Origin: Eucommia ulmoides
Lineage: Eukaryota; Streptophyta; Magnoliopsida; Garryales; Eucommiaceae
Direction of reading: 5' to 3'
Length of the DNA stretch: 64,000 nucleotides
Assembly (NCBI GenBank): GCA_016647705.1
Contig: CM028338.1
Coordinates: 19,985,577 to 20,049,576 of the forward strand
In this document: piece by piece, positions 32,800 through 45,576 of the stretch
How positions within the stretch are numbered: position 1 is the stretch's first letter
How the letters are laid out: every line of letters starts with the position of its first letter
Notes under the pieces: generated by a model
The model's input: the letters and a program-made list of their open reading frames with translations, nothing else
Database searches by the model: none
Told to the model about the DNA's origin: nothing
Translations under genes and position numbers: made by a program

Positions 32800-34179
32800 T
32801 TAGGTGGTGTTTGGTAACGGTTTCGTGCCTATCTCATGCAATAGGATGGGAATGAGATGGGATGGGATGGGATGACAATTTTGTTTTCTTCTTGGGAACA
32901 GAATTGCGTTTGGTTACGACAATTTTTTTTTGGATCCGGGAATAGAATCGCGTTTGGTAAATATTTTATCCAATAAATCAAGAATGAACCCTAAACCACA
33001 ATTAAGAAATCGTCATACAATCAAACCCTAAATCCCAATCCAAATCGAAATTCTAAAATCCAATCGAAATTGAAATTGAAATCCTAAACCCTAATCGAAA
33101 TTGAAATCCTAAAATCCAATTGAAATCAAAATTGAAATCAAAATCATTTCGACAATTGAAATCCAAATTGGGTTTTGAAATGGAAATCGAAATCCGAAAT
33201 CGATTTCGATTTCGAAATGGAAATCGAAATCCGATTTTGAAATAGAAATCACACATGTTGTTCAATTTCGATTTCGATTTTGAAAACAAAATTGAAATCA
33301 AAAGGGTTCGATTGATGAGGAGCCCGAACGACGATGATGAAAATCGAAACTGTTCGATTGACAGGGTTTCGATTTCGATTTCGATTTTGAAATTGAAATA
33401 GGGTTTCGATTTTGATTTCGAAATCGAAACCCTACTTTCATTTCGATTTCGAGTTTCGATTTTGAAACCCTATCTGAAATCGATTTGAATTTCGAAATAG
33501 AAATGAAACCCTATTTTGATTTTGAAATCGAAATCGAATCGAAATAGGGTTTTGATTCGATTTCGAATCCCTATCCGAAATCAATTTTGAAATCGAAAGC
33601 GATTTCTAGTTTCGATTATGAAATCGAAAGGCAGAAACAGACAACGATGAGGATGATGAGGAAGCAGAAAGCAGACGATAGAGAAAAAGGAGAATGGAAA
33701 TGACGATGCAGAACCAAATGAAGCAGAAGAGGACGACGAACACGAAGGTGATGGAGTGAACAACGACGACAAGCGAACGAAGCAGGCGAACACGAAGACA
33801 AAGAAGCAGACGAACGATGACAACGAGCGAACACGAAGAACCAGACGAAGCCAATAGAGGATGATGAAGGTGCTGAACACGAAGGCAAGGTGATGGAGGT
33901 GATGAACACGAAAGCAGACGAATGTGAGCTCAGAATGGTTTGTTTTTGGTTGGGAATGGGATGGGAAGAGGTAAAAACAAAAAAAAAAAAAATCTTTCTC
34001 AATTCTATACAAAAAAATTGGGATGGATTCTCATTTTGAAATGGAATGGAAACGGAAACAAAAAAACGAAAAAAAAAAGTGACATGGATTACCAAACGCT
34101 ATGCCCAAAAATAAATCCCAAAAATCTGATAATGGAATGAGAATTTTTGGGATGGGAGTGGTAGCCAAACATGGCCTTA
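32800..34179. mobile_element. Tourist-like PIF/Harbinger element, non-autonomous
   Basis: TTA duplications lie at 32800-32802 and 34177-34179 around 1374 bp. Terminal inverted repeats are imperfect: GGTGGTGTTTGGTAACG at the left against GGCCATGTTTGGCTACC (reverse complement of the right end). Sub-terminal GGGATGGGATGGGATG and CATTCC-type repeats are also typical. The TTA target and GG...TGTTTGG termini fit Tourist-type elements. No transposase domain is present; the long minus-strand open frames inside are compositional. Confidence 0.75.
33020..33640. repeat. GAAATC/GATTTC hexamer-like repeat, strand-switching
   Basis: A dense, imperfect array of GAAATC, GAAATT and AATCGAAATC units first runs in one direction, then in the other (TTTCGATTTCGATTT), giving many self-complementary stretches. 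It fills the middle of the Tourist-like element. A following block (33640-33900) is rich in CGAACACGAAG and GATGATGAGG units. Confidence 0.7.
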
Positions 34180-34319
34180 GTTACCCATATTATTCACTTT
34201 ATCAACTTCTTCGTTGGAACGCTAAAATATAAGAACATAACTGGAACATAACCGAATTTCACAAAATATAAAAAACAAGCACAAAAAAATAAAAACACCA
34301 AAAAAAATAAGAAACGGTA

Positions 34320-35560
34320 GTTCTAGAAATGTTGAGAAAAAATTGAAGTTCTAGAATCTAATTTTTATCGTTCAATAATTGAATATGAAAAAATGATTTA
34401 AAAATCCAATTTCTTGAAAATGAGTACAAACTAAAACTGATTTTGATTTGGTTACTTCAAAATATTCAAGTCTTGAGGAAAATCTTGAAATGTTAAGAAA
34501 TAGTATTAAAAAGTCAAAAATCCTAATTTGAAGTTAAATATTTTTATTCAACATTAAATGCCAAGTATAGCAGTAACTATGCTTCAACGTCTAATCATTC
34601 ATCTCATGCTACTGATGGTAAATTAGATATGATAAAAAATTAATATATTACCTACTTCAAATTATAATTGTCATATAAATGGAATTATGAACATTTTAAG
34701 TCCAAACACCATTATTGTAACAGAATCGATTATTATAAGGTATCATATCCTTATAAGAAAGTCCGTCATGATACTAACAATAAAGGATTCAAAATGATAT
34801 AGATATCAAAAGGAGCACAGAGTGTAATATTAAAAAATTACACCATTCATAATGGAACTATGGAGAAAGCACCCAAGCTAAGGTGACTAGACAAATAGGA
34901 AACTACGTTACCTCTTGTGTTGAGGAATGACCGAAAAGATAAAAATCTCAAAATAAGAAAAACGGAAGATACCAAAAGATTCAGAAAGAAATTTGTATCA
35001 AAACCGAAGATTGGTGCTAATGAAAATAAAGCTAAATTCATGACCAAAGGACTCAGTTATTTTAACTCTTTTAAATTTGAAGATGTTAAATTGGTAAAAG
35101 AGTTATTTGGGTTGCTAATTAAGTATGTTTGTATATGTATCTTAGACACATGATATAAATGTTATACTTATTATTTTAGAAGCATGATATTTATCTTCTT
35201 TTAGAATCACAACATTGTTGATTAATAATCTATCATACATGTTTAATTTTTGTATTAATCAACTTATGTATATGTACATCTATTTACAATCATACTTAAT
35301 TATGTTATTTATATGGTCACATCCTTAACTTTTATGTGTTGCACTTGAGTATTATTATTTGTTGTTACATGTTCGAATTATATAAGTGTTAGAAATATGT
35401 TTCATATATGTATTATATACTATAGAACATACTAATTACCTTTGTATGATATTGTGTGTTTAATTGTGTTATAATGGTTTCATCGAAATAAAATAATATG
35501 AAATCAAACATATATTATATTTAAATGATTTTACTATGATTGTATACTAAAAATTTTGCC
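34320..35560 (+). pseudogene. Decayed copia gag fragment
   Basis: This stretch parallels 40190-41300 of the copia element. A coiled-coil-like coding remnant is followed at about 34709-34755 by a ruined zinc knuckle reading H-H-Y-C-N-R-I-D-Y-Y-K-V-S-Y-P. Then come the equivalent of KMIWIPK (here with a stop) and a basic tail. Both copies have Tyr where the last Cys of the knuckle should be. The downstream AT-rich DNA also resembles the intact element. Boundaries are vague. Confidence 0.5.
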
Positions 35561-35629
35561 ATATTAAATATATGGGCAAATTAAAATTTTAGTTCTCCTA
35601 TTTGCAACATGTTTTTTGTGACCTTCTAA

Positions 35630-36064
35630 TTATTTATTCTTAATATGGTCCTCCCTTTTATAAAAAATAGGGGTTAAGTTTGACGAATTTTCAACACTTG
35701 AGTTACACATACCATCTTTTAGTAGAAGTGAAAAACTTATTGAATATCTAATTTCACATTCTTTTATTCTTTTTTTTTTTTTCACAACCGAGTCTTGCTC
35801 TGAGTGTAGAGAATATCCGACAAACAACAATGGAGGAATTCTGGCAAATGAGTTTGGCGATTGAGACGTCGGTGGAGAGCAAAATTGGTAAAGAAGAGAA
35901 CAATGAATAAAAAGAGAAAAAAGAACAAGAACAAGAAAAAATAAGTTTTAATTGAAATTACATTTAAACCCCTAAACAACACCATGTGTAACTCATTTGG
36001 TGAAAATCGATCAAACTTATCCCTATTTTTGTCAGAAAGGACCACATAATAAATAGGTTACAAA
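35630..36064. mobile_element. Fold-back / MITE-like inverted repeat
   Basis: Arms of about 83 bp at 35630-35712 and 35982-36064 are inverted copies. Shared blocks are ATATGGTCCT/ATGTGGTCCT, AATAGGG.TAAGTTTGA, CGAATTTTCA/CGATTTTCA and GAGTTACACAT. About 270 bp of unrelated sequence lies between. No ORF with homology was seen; the superfamily is not assigned. Confidence 0.5.
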
Positions 36065-37113
36065 AAGGAGGATAACATTAAAAAGAAAAAAATGGAAGAC
36101 CACATAATATTTATTTGTTTCATACCATGAACTAATGAAAAATTGAAATTACATAGTATTCATGATATAGAAGATCTTTGAAGATTAATTATAATTTGTT
36201 GAAACTCTTAATAAGGTACATATAGATGGAGTTTAATATTCATTTAACTCAACTTTAGAAAAGTTCATCCTTATAGAAGAGTCATTTTCGGTAATAATTG
36301 ATAATATCCACTAAAAAACACCTCCAGTACATTGAAAACACACTTCGTATAAAACATTCACCAAAAATATTCACCTAACCAAACCAAATAAAACACTTCT
36401 TATGAACATTCGCCAAAATCAAAACCTGAATAAGATCAATGAAAAGCGATCGGTATGGACATTTTTTCCACCAATACATATAAAGATTTATAAAGACACG
36501 AAAACATAAACACAAATTAATAAACACACAATTGATATTAATATTCAACATTCCACGTCGAGATAATTGGTTTGAATGTTCACTGAACCGCAACAATATA
36601 TTAACCCAACCCCATTGATTCACGGAGAAAATCAACCAAAAAAATAAATCACAATGAACAAAAACCCCCAAATTCTCCCAAACATCGGAAAGCGCATGAA
36701 CATCACACCTGGGAAGTGTTACCTCTCTTTGAATTGTCTCGATATTCATCGAAATCAGCATCTCGTCGTTCATCGAAATCGGTGGCATCGTTCGACGAAA
36801 TCGTCATTGAAATCGGCGTCTCGTCGTTCATTGAAATCGTCATCGAAATTGGTGACGTCGACGAGAAAGAAAGAGAATGATAAAGTCGATGAGCACGATA
36901 ACCAAACCTGAAGAAGACCAATGGCGGCGATGCTTCGTCGTCAAACGAACACAAGAGAGGAACAGAGGACAGCGACTTAACAAGAGTTGAATACCTCAAA
37001 ATGAATATAGAATTAGGGTTTTCCTTACCCCTATATATAAGGTGCAAACATGCCCATTCATGTTCATGAAAGGGTTAAAAAATAACTACGTTTTGTTAAA
37101 GGTTTAAATAATA
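36065..37113. other. Unassigned interval with GAAATCG minisatellite
   Basis: No gene is supported. The stretch 36735-36870 holds short repeats built on TCGTCGTTCAT.GAAATCG and has more CpG than its surroundings. Its GAAATCG core is shared with the Tourist-like element at 33 kb. Open frames across it on both strands reflect the repeat. Confidence 0.35.
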
Positions 37114-37118
37114 ACCTC

Positions 37119-39552
37119 TTTTGATATATGTGTTTTGATGATGTCAATATATGTATTTTGATGATGTCATAATATGCGTTATGATGATGTCAAGATTAGT
37201 GATATGATGATGTTCTATTAATAATATTAGACACAAATTATATGTTGCAATATGAATCATACCTCGAGTGTATTAACCAATGGAATATCTTAAATGCAAG
37301 TATTAAGATTCAATTATACATTGCGTGTGCTAACCATTACAAAATCTTAAGTATGAAACATAGGTAAAATCTCAATATCCAAAGCGCAAGACTTAGGTAC
37401 GATTAAATTTATTAGGTTAAGTCTATAGGATGTTACTATTGAAGAGATTATAGACCTTGGCTCATTAGGATGGGCACACACACTGAGAGTATATACATTC
37501 ATGATACTATGATTTAAATATATTAATTATTTAATTATATCATGATACATGTGATTGGATTATCCAACACATGATTATTTGTCAAATTCACATCTTGATC
37601 ACAATATACCTAATATAAGAAAACTTGTTTTCAGCTTGATCAAAATATACATTGCATGCATTTCTTGATACAAATGGTTATTATAAAATAACAAGATGAT
37701 ATACTTGATCTAATATGCTTAACTTATGTTTATATCATGATATGATGTGTTCAAGACATACCTTGCATGCATTAGAATTTGAAAAATCCTCTATATATGC
37801 TTACAATGATAATATGATCATCATTGGATTGAATCAATTAGATCAAAACCATTTCAAATATTTAAGAACATATTTCACAACTTTTTGGTCATGAACTCAA
37901 ACTTGGATTTGCATATTAAATCTTGATCGGAATGCTCAAATCACGTTATGGTATTTTAGTTTAATATGTCGACATGATATGTTTATGATCAATTGATATG
38001 TTCATCATTACATATATGATTAATTGACAAATTGGCTCAAAGAGTATAAAAATTTTGTTTTCACCATGCTAAATGAATTCTAAGTGTTCAAATATTTGAA
38101 ATGCTTGTATGTGCTTAATTGAATTGTATACATGTATAATATACTTTATACATATTGTATACATATGCTCAAATACATAATCATGTATGAATATAAGTAT
38201 TAAATTTAAATTTGTCAAGATAATCAAGTGGGAATACAGAACATATTATTTTGACTTAGTAGTAGGGTAGCTCATTAAATGCTAGCCCATACCTTATCTC
38301 CCACAATGTTTATGGCATCTTATCTTGAATAACTTGATGCTTATTTCAAAGTTGAGGAATTTTATCTTTAATCATTTCCATCCATATTTTAATATCTCTG
38401 TCCTGATTCGCCTACATTCATTATTACCAACCATACTCAATTGTATTCATTTAATATACGGTCGTAATTTTCCAGTATCTCAAAGACAAGAATGGACTAT
38501 GGGTCCTTTGTATTTAATTATACTATCTAGCATTAATGAGGTTGGAAAAACGAGATGGAATCTTAACAAATCTACAGAGATAATGAAGATGAGCCTTGCA
38601 TTTGTGTCTTGACAATTTGAAGAGGATTTCCAATGGTTACTTTTCCCTCAAGCTCTCCAAGTGTGATATCCTCCTACATTCTCTACATCTATATAAGGAA
38701 AGAAGATTGCTGAAAGAAATTAACCATCTATCCAAGTATCAATCAAGTGAACTACAAATATCAATCATACAAAAGTAGTTCAAAGAGCTGTACTACAAAG
38801 TGATATTCTTCTACACTATCTCTTTGATTCATATACTTCTTGATCACTCTTGAACTTGAAGTTTATCTATCTTTTCTTAGTGATATTTGTGAGAAACACT
38901 AAACACTAAAGAGTCAAAGTATTATAATCTTTATAGAGAGTGTTTAGAGCTCCAAGGTTGGTTTTGTAAGTTAGATTACAATACCATTTTGCGTGTTGTA
39001 TTGAGAGATGGTACTTCATATAAACATCCAAGAAAGGAAGATCCTCAACATCACTACATCAACTTTTGAAGAAGTTGAAGAAGACCAAATGAGTCGCTTT
39101 TCGTGGTGACGGACAAATCTTGCCGAAAAGAAGATCACGTGGAATGATTTAATCTTCACCCGTAAGAAGATTGTGAAAGGTTTCTCTTTACCCGTAAGAA
39201 GAGTGAAAGGTTGTAAATGGTTTGATCTTTATTTGTAAGAGGCTTGTAAATGGTTTAATCTTCACTCGTAAGAAGATTAAAGATTAGTGAACTAGAACTC
39301 TCCGTCGGGAGTGGGGAGGAGTAGACAAGGCAAAAAGGTTTTGTCGAACTACTATAAATCCCTTATGTCTTGTGGTTTGATTGTCTCTATCCCTTACTCT
39401 TTACTCTGATTATTTTTATTTAATTAATTATTCTTCTGCACACACAAACACAAGAACTAACAAGTTTGATTTGAAATTTTAGTAAAGAGATTCACAAAAA
39501 GTTTGTATAGATCTAATCCACCCCCCCTCTTGGATCAATCTCTGGGCCAACA
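37119..39552 (+). repeat. Copia 5' LTR
   Basis: 2434 bp, ending CTGGGCCAACA. It opens with three to four copies of a short TATG.(A)TTTTGATGATGTC unit. It matches the 3' LTR at 37119-37820 and from about 38505 to the end; the segment 37821-38505 has no counterpart there. A TATA-like TATAAAAAT lies near 38047. Confidence 0.85.
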
Positions 39553-39554
39553 AT

Positions 39555-39570
39555 TGGTATCAGAGCTCAG
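39555..39570 (+). other. tRNA-Met primer binding site
   Basis: TGGTATCAGAGCTCAG, 2 bp after the 5' LTR, is the initiator tRNA-Met complement typical of plant copia elements. Confidence 0.9.
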
Positions 39571-39639
39571 TCTATGGGATTAAGCTTAACCACTTCGTAG
39601 AAAATATCAAAAATCTTTTCTCACTCCGTTGTGCACAAT

Positions 39640-41003
39640 AAATGGATACGGTGGGCAACTACAACCGAAATGTATCGAAGGTGTAAAATGAACCAAAAAA
39701 CTTTGGTTTTGAGGTATAATCTTTTACATCTTCTATATTCATTGAGAATTCTAACTTTGAAAGACCAATAATCAATGATATAGAAAATGATAGATATTGT
39801 TATACTAGTCGTAGAGATGATAATGATAATGCTTATGATGATGATGATGATGGTAAACCAACACATGTTGCAATTGAAAAATTATTACTTCTTATTCAAT
39901 ATTTTTCTAAAGAAAATTTTAAATTTAAAAGAAAAATAAATTTATTTGAAAATAAAGAAAATGATTTGAAATATTCAAGCTTACATCGTTTAGAAAGTTA
40001 TTTGAAAACAAAAAAAGGTTTGTGATGTTGTCTTGGAAATAAACAACTTGATTGATCAAATTAAATATTTTGATAATGAAAATAATTTTTTGAAAAATGA
40101 TATGAATATCCTAAAAGATAATATTTCATGTTTTAGATATCTTGAAAATGGATTAAATAAAGATCTTGAAAATTCTAAACTTGAAAAATAAAATCTTTTA
40201 TGAAAAATACCATTTCTCGAAAGTGAGTATAAATTTTCGAAAAATGATTTTGAAAAAGTTACTTCAAAGAAATCCTGTTTGGAAATAAATTTTGAAGATT
40301 TGAAGGAAGATCTCGAGAAATCAAAATCGGAACTTAAATCTATTGTTGAAAAACATAAAAATTTTGATTCTAAGAGAATTATTGATTACAATAAATGTTG
40401 TGCATTATCTTCTAATCCTTCTCATCATATTGTCAATGATAGATAAGTATTGTTGAAAAATTAAGAATTATGTATATCACATGCTAATCATCATATTAGA
40501 AGAAATAATAATCACTCAAAATAAAAATGTTATTATTGTAATAAGATTGGTCATTATAAGGTCTCATATCCTTAGAGGAAATATGATTTTGAGACTAACC
40601 GAAACGGATCCAAAATGATATGGATACCAAAAGAGAATAGAAAGTGTAATATTTCAAGAAATTACAATATTATAAATAAAGCTCACGATCAAGTCATGAA
40701 TAAGGCATCTCAACCGAAAAGGTCGTCCAAAGTGGAATCTAACTTTCCACATGTTGTGAGGAATGATCTAAATGGAAAAAAAAAGTTCAACAATAGATTC
40801 ACATCAACTAAGAACTTCAACAACAAGAGGTTTGGAGGATACAAAAATGTTGAATCGGAAAATGCATCCAAACCAAGAATCATTACAAATGCCTATGTCT
40901 ACAAAGGTAAATCCATTGCAAAGGCAAATAAAGGTACATCTAACTCTCGTACCCCTAAATTTATAAAATTTGAGAAAGGGATAGATGCTTGGATTTTTAA
41001 TTA
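39640..41003 (+). pseudogene. Copia gag remnant (SIRE-like)
   Basis: A broken reading frame is rich in Lys, Glu and Asn with long coiled-coil-like runs (for example ENNFLKNDMNILKDN and EDLKEDLEKSKSELK). A zinc-knuckle relic near 40526-40572 reads C-Y-Y-C-N-K-I-G-H-Y-K-V-S-Y, with Tyr for the last Cys. Next come KMIWIPKENRK and a basic C-terminal part that stays open from 40615 to 41004. This order (coiled coil, CCHC, .IWVPK-like) is typical of SIRE/Maximus gag. Several stops and frameshifts occur upstream, so the protein is not made intact. Gag would form the cytoplasmic particle. Confidence 0.6.
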
Positions 41004-41004
41004 A

Positions 41005-43385
41005 ACAAGTCGGGATATGTTTCTTAGACATGTTCTTTAATGGTTATATTCATTGTCTTAAGAAACAAAATATGGTGGTTCTTTAAGAATCATAAAATGG
41101 TTTAATACTATGCTATGGTATATGTTTTATATAGTAATAACCTTATTTTTTTAGATGTGTATTAATCATTTGTATTTATATTGTATTCATACACTAATAT
41201 CTAAACATGCATGCATTAGACTTGGATGTTACTATTTACTCATATGTGGTTTAATTGATCTTATGTATATGTGCTTCAAGTTTGTATGACATTAAATCAT
41301 ATAAAAGTGTTTTAAATATTCTATATGATTATATATGCTTAAACACTTTCAAATGGATGAATTTATGGTAAAATTAATCAACCATTTTTTAGAAGTAAAA
41401 TAAAATTCTGACCAGAAATTTTAAGCAGATTTTTTGACAACCTTCACCGTTTTTGCTATAATTCTCATCCTACTTATTGGATTGACCTAAAAAAATTTAT
41501 GTGGTTTTGAAAAACATTAAAGGTGTCTAAAATAACTTTTAAATGTTTATTTTACATGCATTTAATTGATAAAATCCAATTATGGACTAATCTAGTTTAT
41601 TTACTTGTACATCATCATAAATGATATAACCAAATATTAAATGAGTTTATTTGATATGTTAATAAATTTGTAACTCATTAATTATAATTTGAATATTTAT
41701 TTCATTCCGTGATGATATTCATATATGATTTTCTATTCACTAATAATAGCAACGTGATGTTGATAATATCCTTACATAACTGAATTATTATTTTTGTGAC
41801 ATGAAACGTTTATTGAATATACTTAAAATCATGTTGTCACATGTGGTTATTGAAAATAGATTTTTAAATTCATTAATATATGTTTTGATAATATGTGGTT
41901 ATTTTATAAGTCTTGATATTCATAAATTAATTTATTAAAAAGGACTTATGAAATTCATGTGAAAATCCTTATTATGAAATATTTATACCTCACATGTAAA
42001 ACTATTTTGCTTGAACACTTCGTTTAACTAATCACATTTAGTTCATCTTACCATTGGTGTCACTATTTGTGTTTATTTTTAATGATATGGCATGATAAGA
42101 TGATATACTTGACACCCATGTGATGAACTCATGTTTTAATGACTATAATCAATTGGTATCATATGAGTTGAAGTATCTATTGAATTTATGATTAATCATA
42201 TGACTATAGATAGATTATGTTACATGAACATAGTTTTTAATGATAATATTATCATGTTCATGAACTCATTTAAACCTCGCTCTAATATTGTAATATATGA
42301 GTTATATCATGAGTTGATAAATTATGCAATCAAATTTTGCATCCTTAATTTAGGATGTTCTCCCATGCTTAAAATATGTATGATATTTTGAGAACACATT
42401 TTTTTTGTGATTTAGTCCATCATGCTTAAATGATATAATTGTCATATACTTAGACTATGATATATCATGTGATATTGATTAAATTAATTATTGCTTGACA
42501 CATGATTCATTTGAGAATAGTATACAACAATAAATATTCAATTGGTACTTTGCGATATAATTGATTAAATACTTATTTCTAGTACAAAATTGGTATATGC
42601 TAGTTTTTTAATACTTGATCTTAATTTAATACATGTCTATTAGCACTTACATCCCCGTTATTCTTAAAAATTTATAATTTCAAATCGAAAGATTTAATTA
42701 GCTTTGTTATGTTGAAAAATTGGTATCATTCTAAGGGGAGTTTACTATAGCATGAATGCATGGCTTATGTATTATTCATTCATGTTTTTTTGTTGAAAGT
42801 CACGTTAAATTTGAAAAATGATATTTATTTGTATAATTTCCATTAATTTCAACGCATTTATATTTAAAAATTGGTATCACCCGGTTTACTCAATTCTCAC
42901 GTTTCAATGATTATTTGTTTAAGGAGTAAATCGATTTAGCACAAAATTTCATTGGTATCAATATGTGAATCATTGCTTGAGAATTTCTGCAATGTCAATT
43001 ATAGTGTGCTATATCTAGGGAGAACTTAATCCAAATTGGATAAGCATTATATTTGAAAACTCTTTTATCTTCTAGAACTTGATTAATTCTTATTAAATAT
43101 GAGAGTATCATCAATTGATGTGCTTAATTGATATATCAAACAATTGATATATTCTTACCAACAATTGATGTTTTTGTTTTGCTTTCAATCCTATCTCTAC
43201 ATCCCATCATGCTTATATATTTATAATATTTTTGATGATGTCGAAGGGGGTGAGATATATGGATTGAATATGTATATATGCTTAAATTGATATTTTCTAT
43301 CCAATGCATATATTTAGGGGGAGCTTGTTCATATAATTTGTGTGACAATCCATCAAAGGGTTGTCATCATAAAAAATTGGGAGAT
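41005..43385 (+). other. AT-rich non-coding part of the copia element
   Basis: No protease, integrase, RT or RNase H motif was found in any frame over about 2.4 kb where pol should be. Motifs such as TTGGTATCA recur several times (for example near 42148, 42721, 42871 and 42950). A purine-rich AAAAAATTGGGAGAT at about 43370-43385 is the likely PPT. Confidence 0.55.
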
Positions 43386-45571
43386 TATTGATACATATGT
43401 TTTGATAATGTCAATATATGTATTTTGATGATGTCATAATATGCATTATGATGATGTCAATATTAGTGATATGATGATGTCACATTAATAATATTAGACA
43501 CAAATTATATGTTACAATATAAATCATACCTCGAGTGTACTAACCAATGTAATATCTTAAGTGCACGTATTAAGATTCAATTATACATTGCGTGTGCTAA
43601 CCATTATAGAATCTTAAGTGTGAAACGCATGAATAATCTCGATATCAAGAGCGCAAGATTTAGGTAAGATTAAATTTATTAGGTTAAGTGTATAGGATAT
43701 TACTCTTGAAAAGATTATAGACCTTGGCTCATTAGGATACACACACAAACCCAGAGTGTATACATTCATGATATTATGATTTAAACATATTCACTATTTG
43801 ATTATATCGTGACATATGTGATTGGATTGTCCAACACATGATTATTAGTCAAATTCACATCTTGATCACAATATGCTTAATTTAAGAAAACTTGTTTTCA
43901 ACTTGATCAAAATATACAATGCATGCATTGCTTGATACAAATGGTTATTATAAAATAACAACCTGATATACTTGATTTAATATGCTTAACTTATGTTTAT
44001 ATCATGATATGATGTGTTCAAAACATACCTTGCATGCATTAGAATTTGAAGAATCCTCTACATATGCCTACAATGATAATACGATCAATATACGCATATA
44101 TTTGTGATATCTTGATTCTAGCATGTCTATTATACTTATATATCACAATGCAGATCATCGATTTGATCATTTCATGCATACATGATAAATTGAATTTTTT
44201 ATTAGAAATATGCTTAAATTGCTTAAACTTGATTTCTATGTGATCATAAGGTATATTGCATGATCTTAATGTGAAAACAGTTCAAATATCATTGAGGCAA
44301 TGTTCTAAAAGTGTTTTAAATAGTAAACGATCATAGACCGAGGTAAAAAACCAAGAACACACGAAAACGACGCTTGCGCTGAAGTTACAGTACAAGTAGT
44401 CGACTACATATTGGCAAAGTAGTCTACTACCTTCATGCAGAAGGTTCCAACAGAAAAATCTGCACTGACCACTATTCACTCAAATGGCTATATCTCACTC
44501 ATTTAGAGTCCAAATGAGGTGATTTTTTTTCTATGGAAAGGCAACTCAATCACCTTTAATTTTATGCCTGTTATGAATTATTTGAATTTATTTATACTAT
44601 CTAGAATTAATGAGGTTAGAAAAAAGATATGGAATCTTGACAAATCTACAGAGATAATGGAGAGGAGCCTTGCATTTGTGTCTTGACAATTTGAAGAGCA
44701 TTTCCAGCGATTACTTTGCTCTTAAGCTCTTCAAGTGTGATATCCTCCTATATTCCCTACCTCTAAACAATAAGAAAAGATTGCTGGAAGAAATTAACCA
44801 TCTATCCAAGTATCAATCAAGTGAGCTTCAAAGATCAATCATACAAAAGTGGTTCCAAGAGCTATACTACAAAGTGATATTCTTCTACACCATCTTTTTG
44901 ATTCTTGTACTTTTTTATCACTCTTGTACTTAAAGTTTATCTATCATTTCTTGAGTGATATTTGTGAGAAACACTAAACACTAGAGAGTCAAAGTATTAT
45001 AATATTTATAGAGAGTATTTAGAGATCGAAAGTCGATTTTGTAAGTTAGATTACAAAACCATTTTTTGAGTTTTTTATTAAGAGATTGTACTTCATATAA
45101 ACATCCAAGTAAGGAAGATCCTCAACATCACTACATCAGCATCAACTTGTGAAGAAGATGAATAAGACCAAATGAGGCGTATTTCGTGTTGACGGACCGA
45201 TCTCATCAGAAATAAAATCACGTGGAACAATTTAATCTTTACCCATAAGAAGATTGTAAAAGGTTGTAAATGATTTAATCTTCACCCATAAGAAGATTCA
45301 AGATTAGTGAACTAGAACTCTCCGTCCAAAGCGCGGAGGAGTAGATTAGGCAAAACAATTTTGCCGAACTACTATAAATTTCTTGTATCTTGTCATTTGA
45401 TTGTCTCTATCCCTTACTCTTTACTTTGATTATTTTGATTTAATTGATTATTTCACTGCACACACAAATAGAAGAACTAACAAGTTTGATTTGAAATTTT
45501 AATAGAGAGATTCACGAAAAGTTTGTATAGATCTAATTCACCCCCCTCTTGGATCAATCTCCAGGCGAACA
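43386..45571 (+). repeat. Copia 3' LTR
   Basis: 2186 bp, ending CAGGCGAACA. It is homologous to the 5' LTR except for 44088-44578, which replaces a different 685-bp segment. That segment holds the AGTAGTCGACTAC..TAGTCTACTACC stretch and CTATATCTCACTCATTTAGAGTCCAAATGA, phrases I associate with SIRE-type LTRs. Confidence 0.85.
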
Positions 45572-45576
45572 ACCTC

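Larger units (their letters stand above)
37114..45576 (+). mobile_element. SIRE-like copia element, gag-only remnant, with TSD
   Basis: ACCTC target duplications lie at 37114-37118 and 45572-45576. The 5' LTR is 37119-39552, the internal region 39553-43385 and the 3' LTR 43386-45571. The tRNA-Met-type primer site TGGTATCAGAGCTCAG is at 39555-39570. LTR starts read TTTTGATA and TATTGATA, so the canonical TG has been lost in both if the duplication is correctly placed. The internal region holds a decayed gag and then 2.3 kb of AT-rich DNA with no pol. The element is therefore non-autonomous, or deeply decayed. Confidence 0.8.

Noticed and set aside
33020..33140. Telomere-like AACCCTAA motifs
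   Set aside because: Only isolated CCTAAACCCTAA-like words within a GAAATC-type repeat; no tandem seven-base array.
33581..34095. Long overlapping minus-strand open frames, up to 159 codons
   Set aside because: They consist of Ser/Phe/Val runs from simple repeats inside the Tourist-like element; no domain and no conservation.
36375..37047. Two minus-strand open frames of 137 and 114 codons
   Set aside because: They overlap in different frames across a minisatellite, with no recognisable motif.
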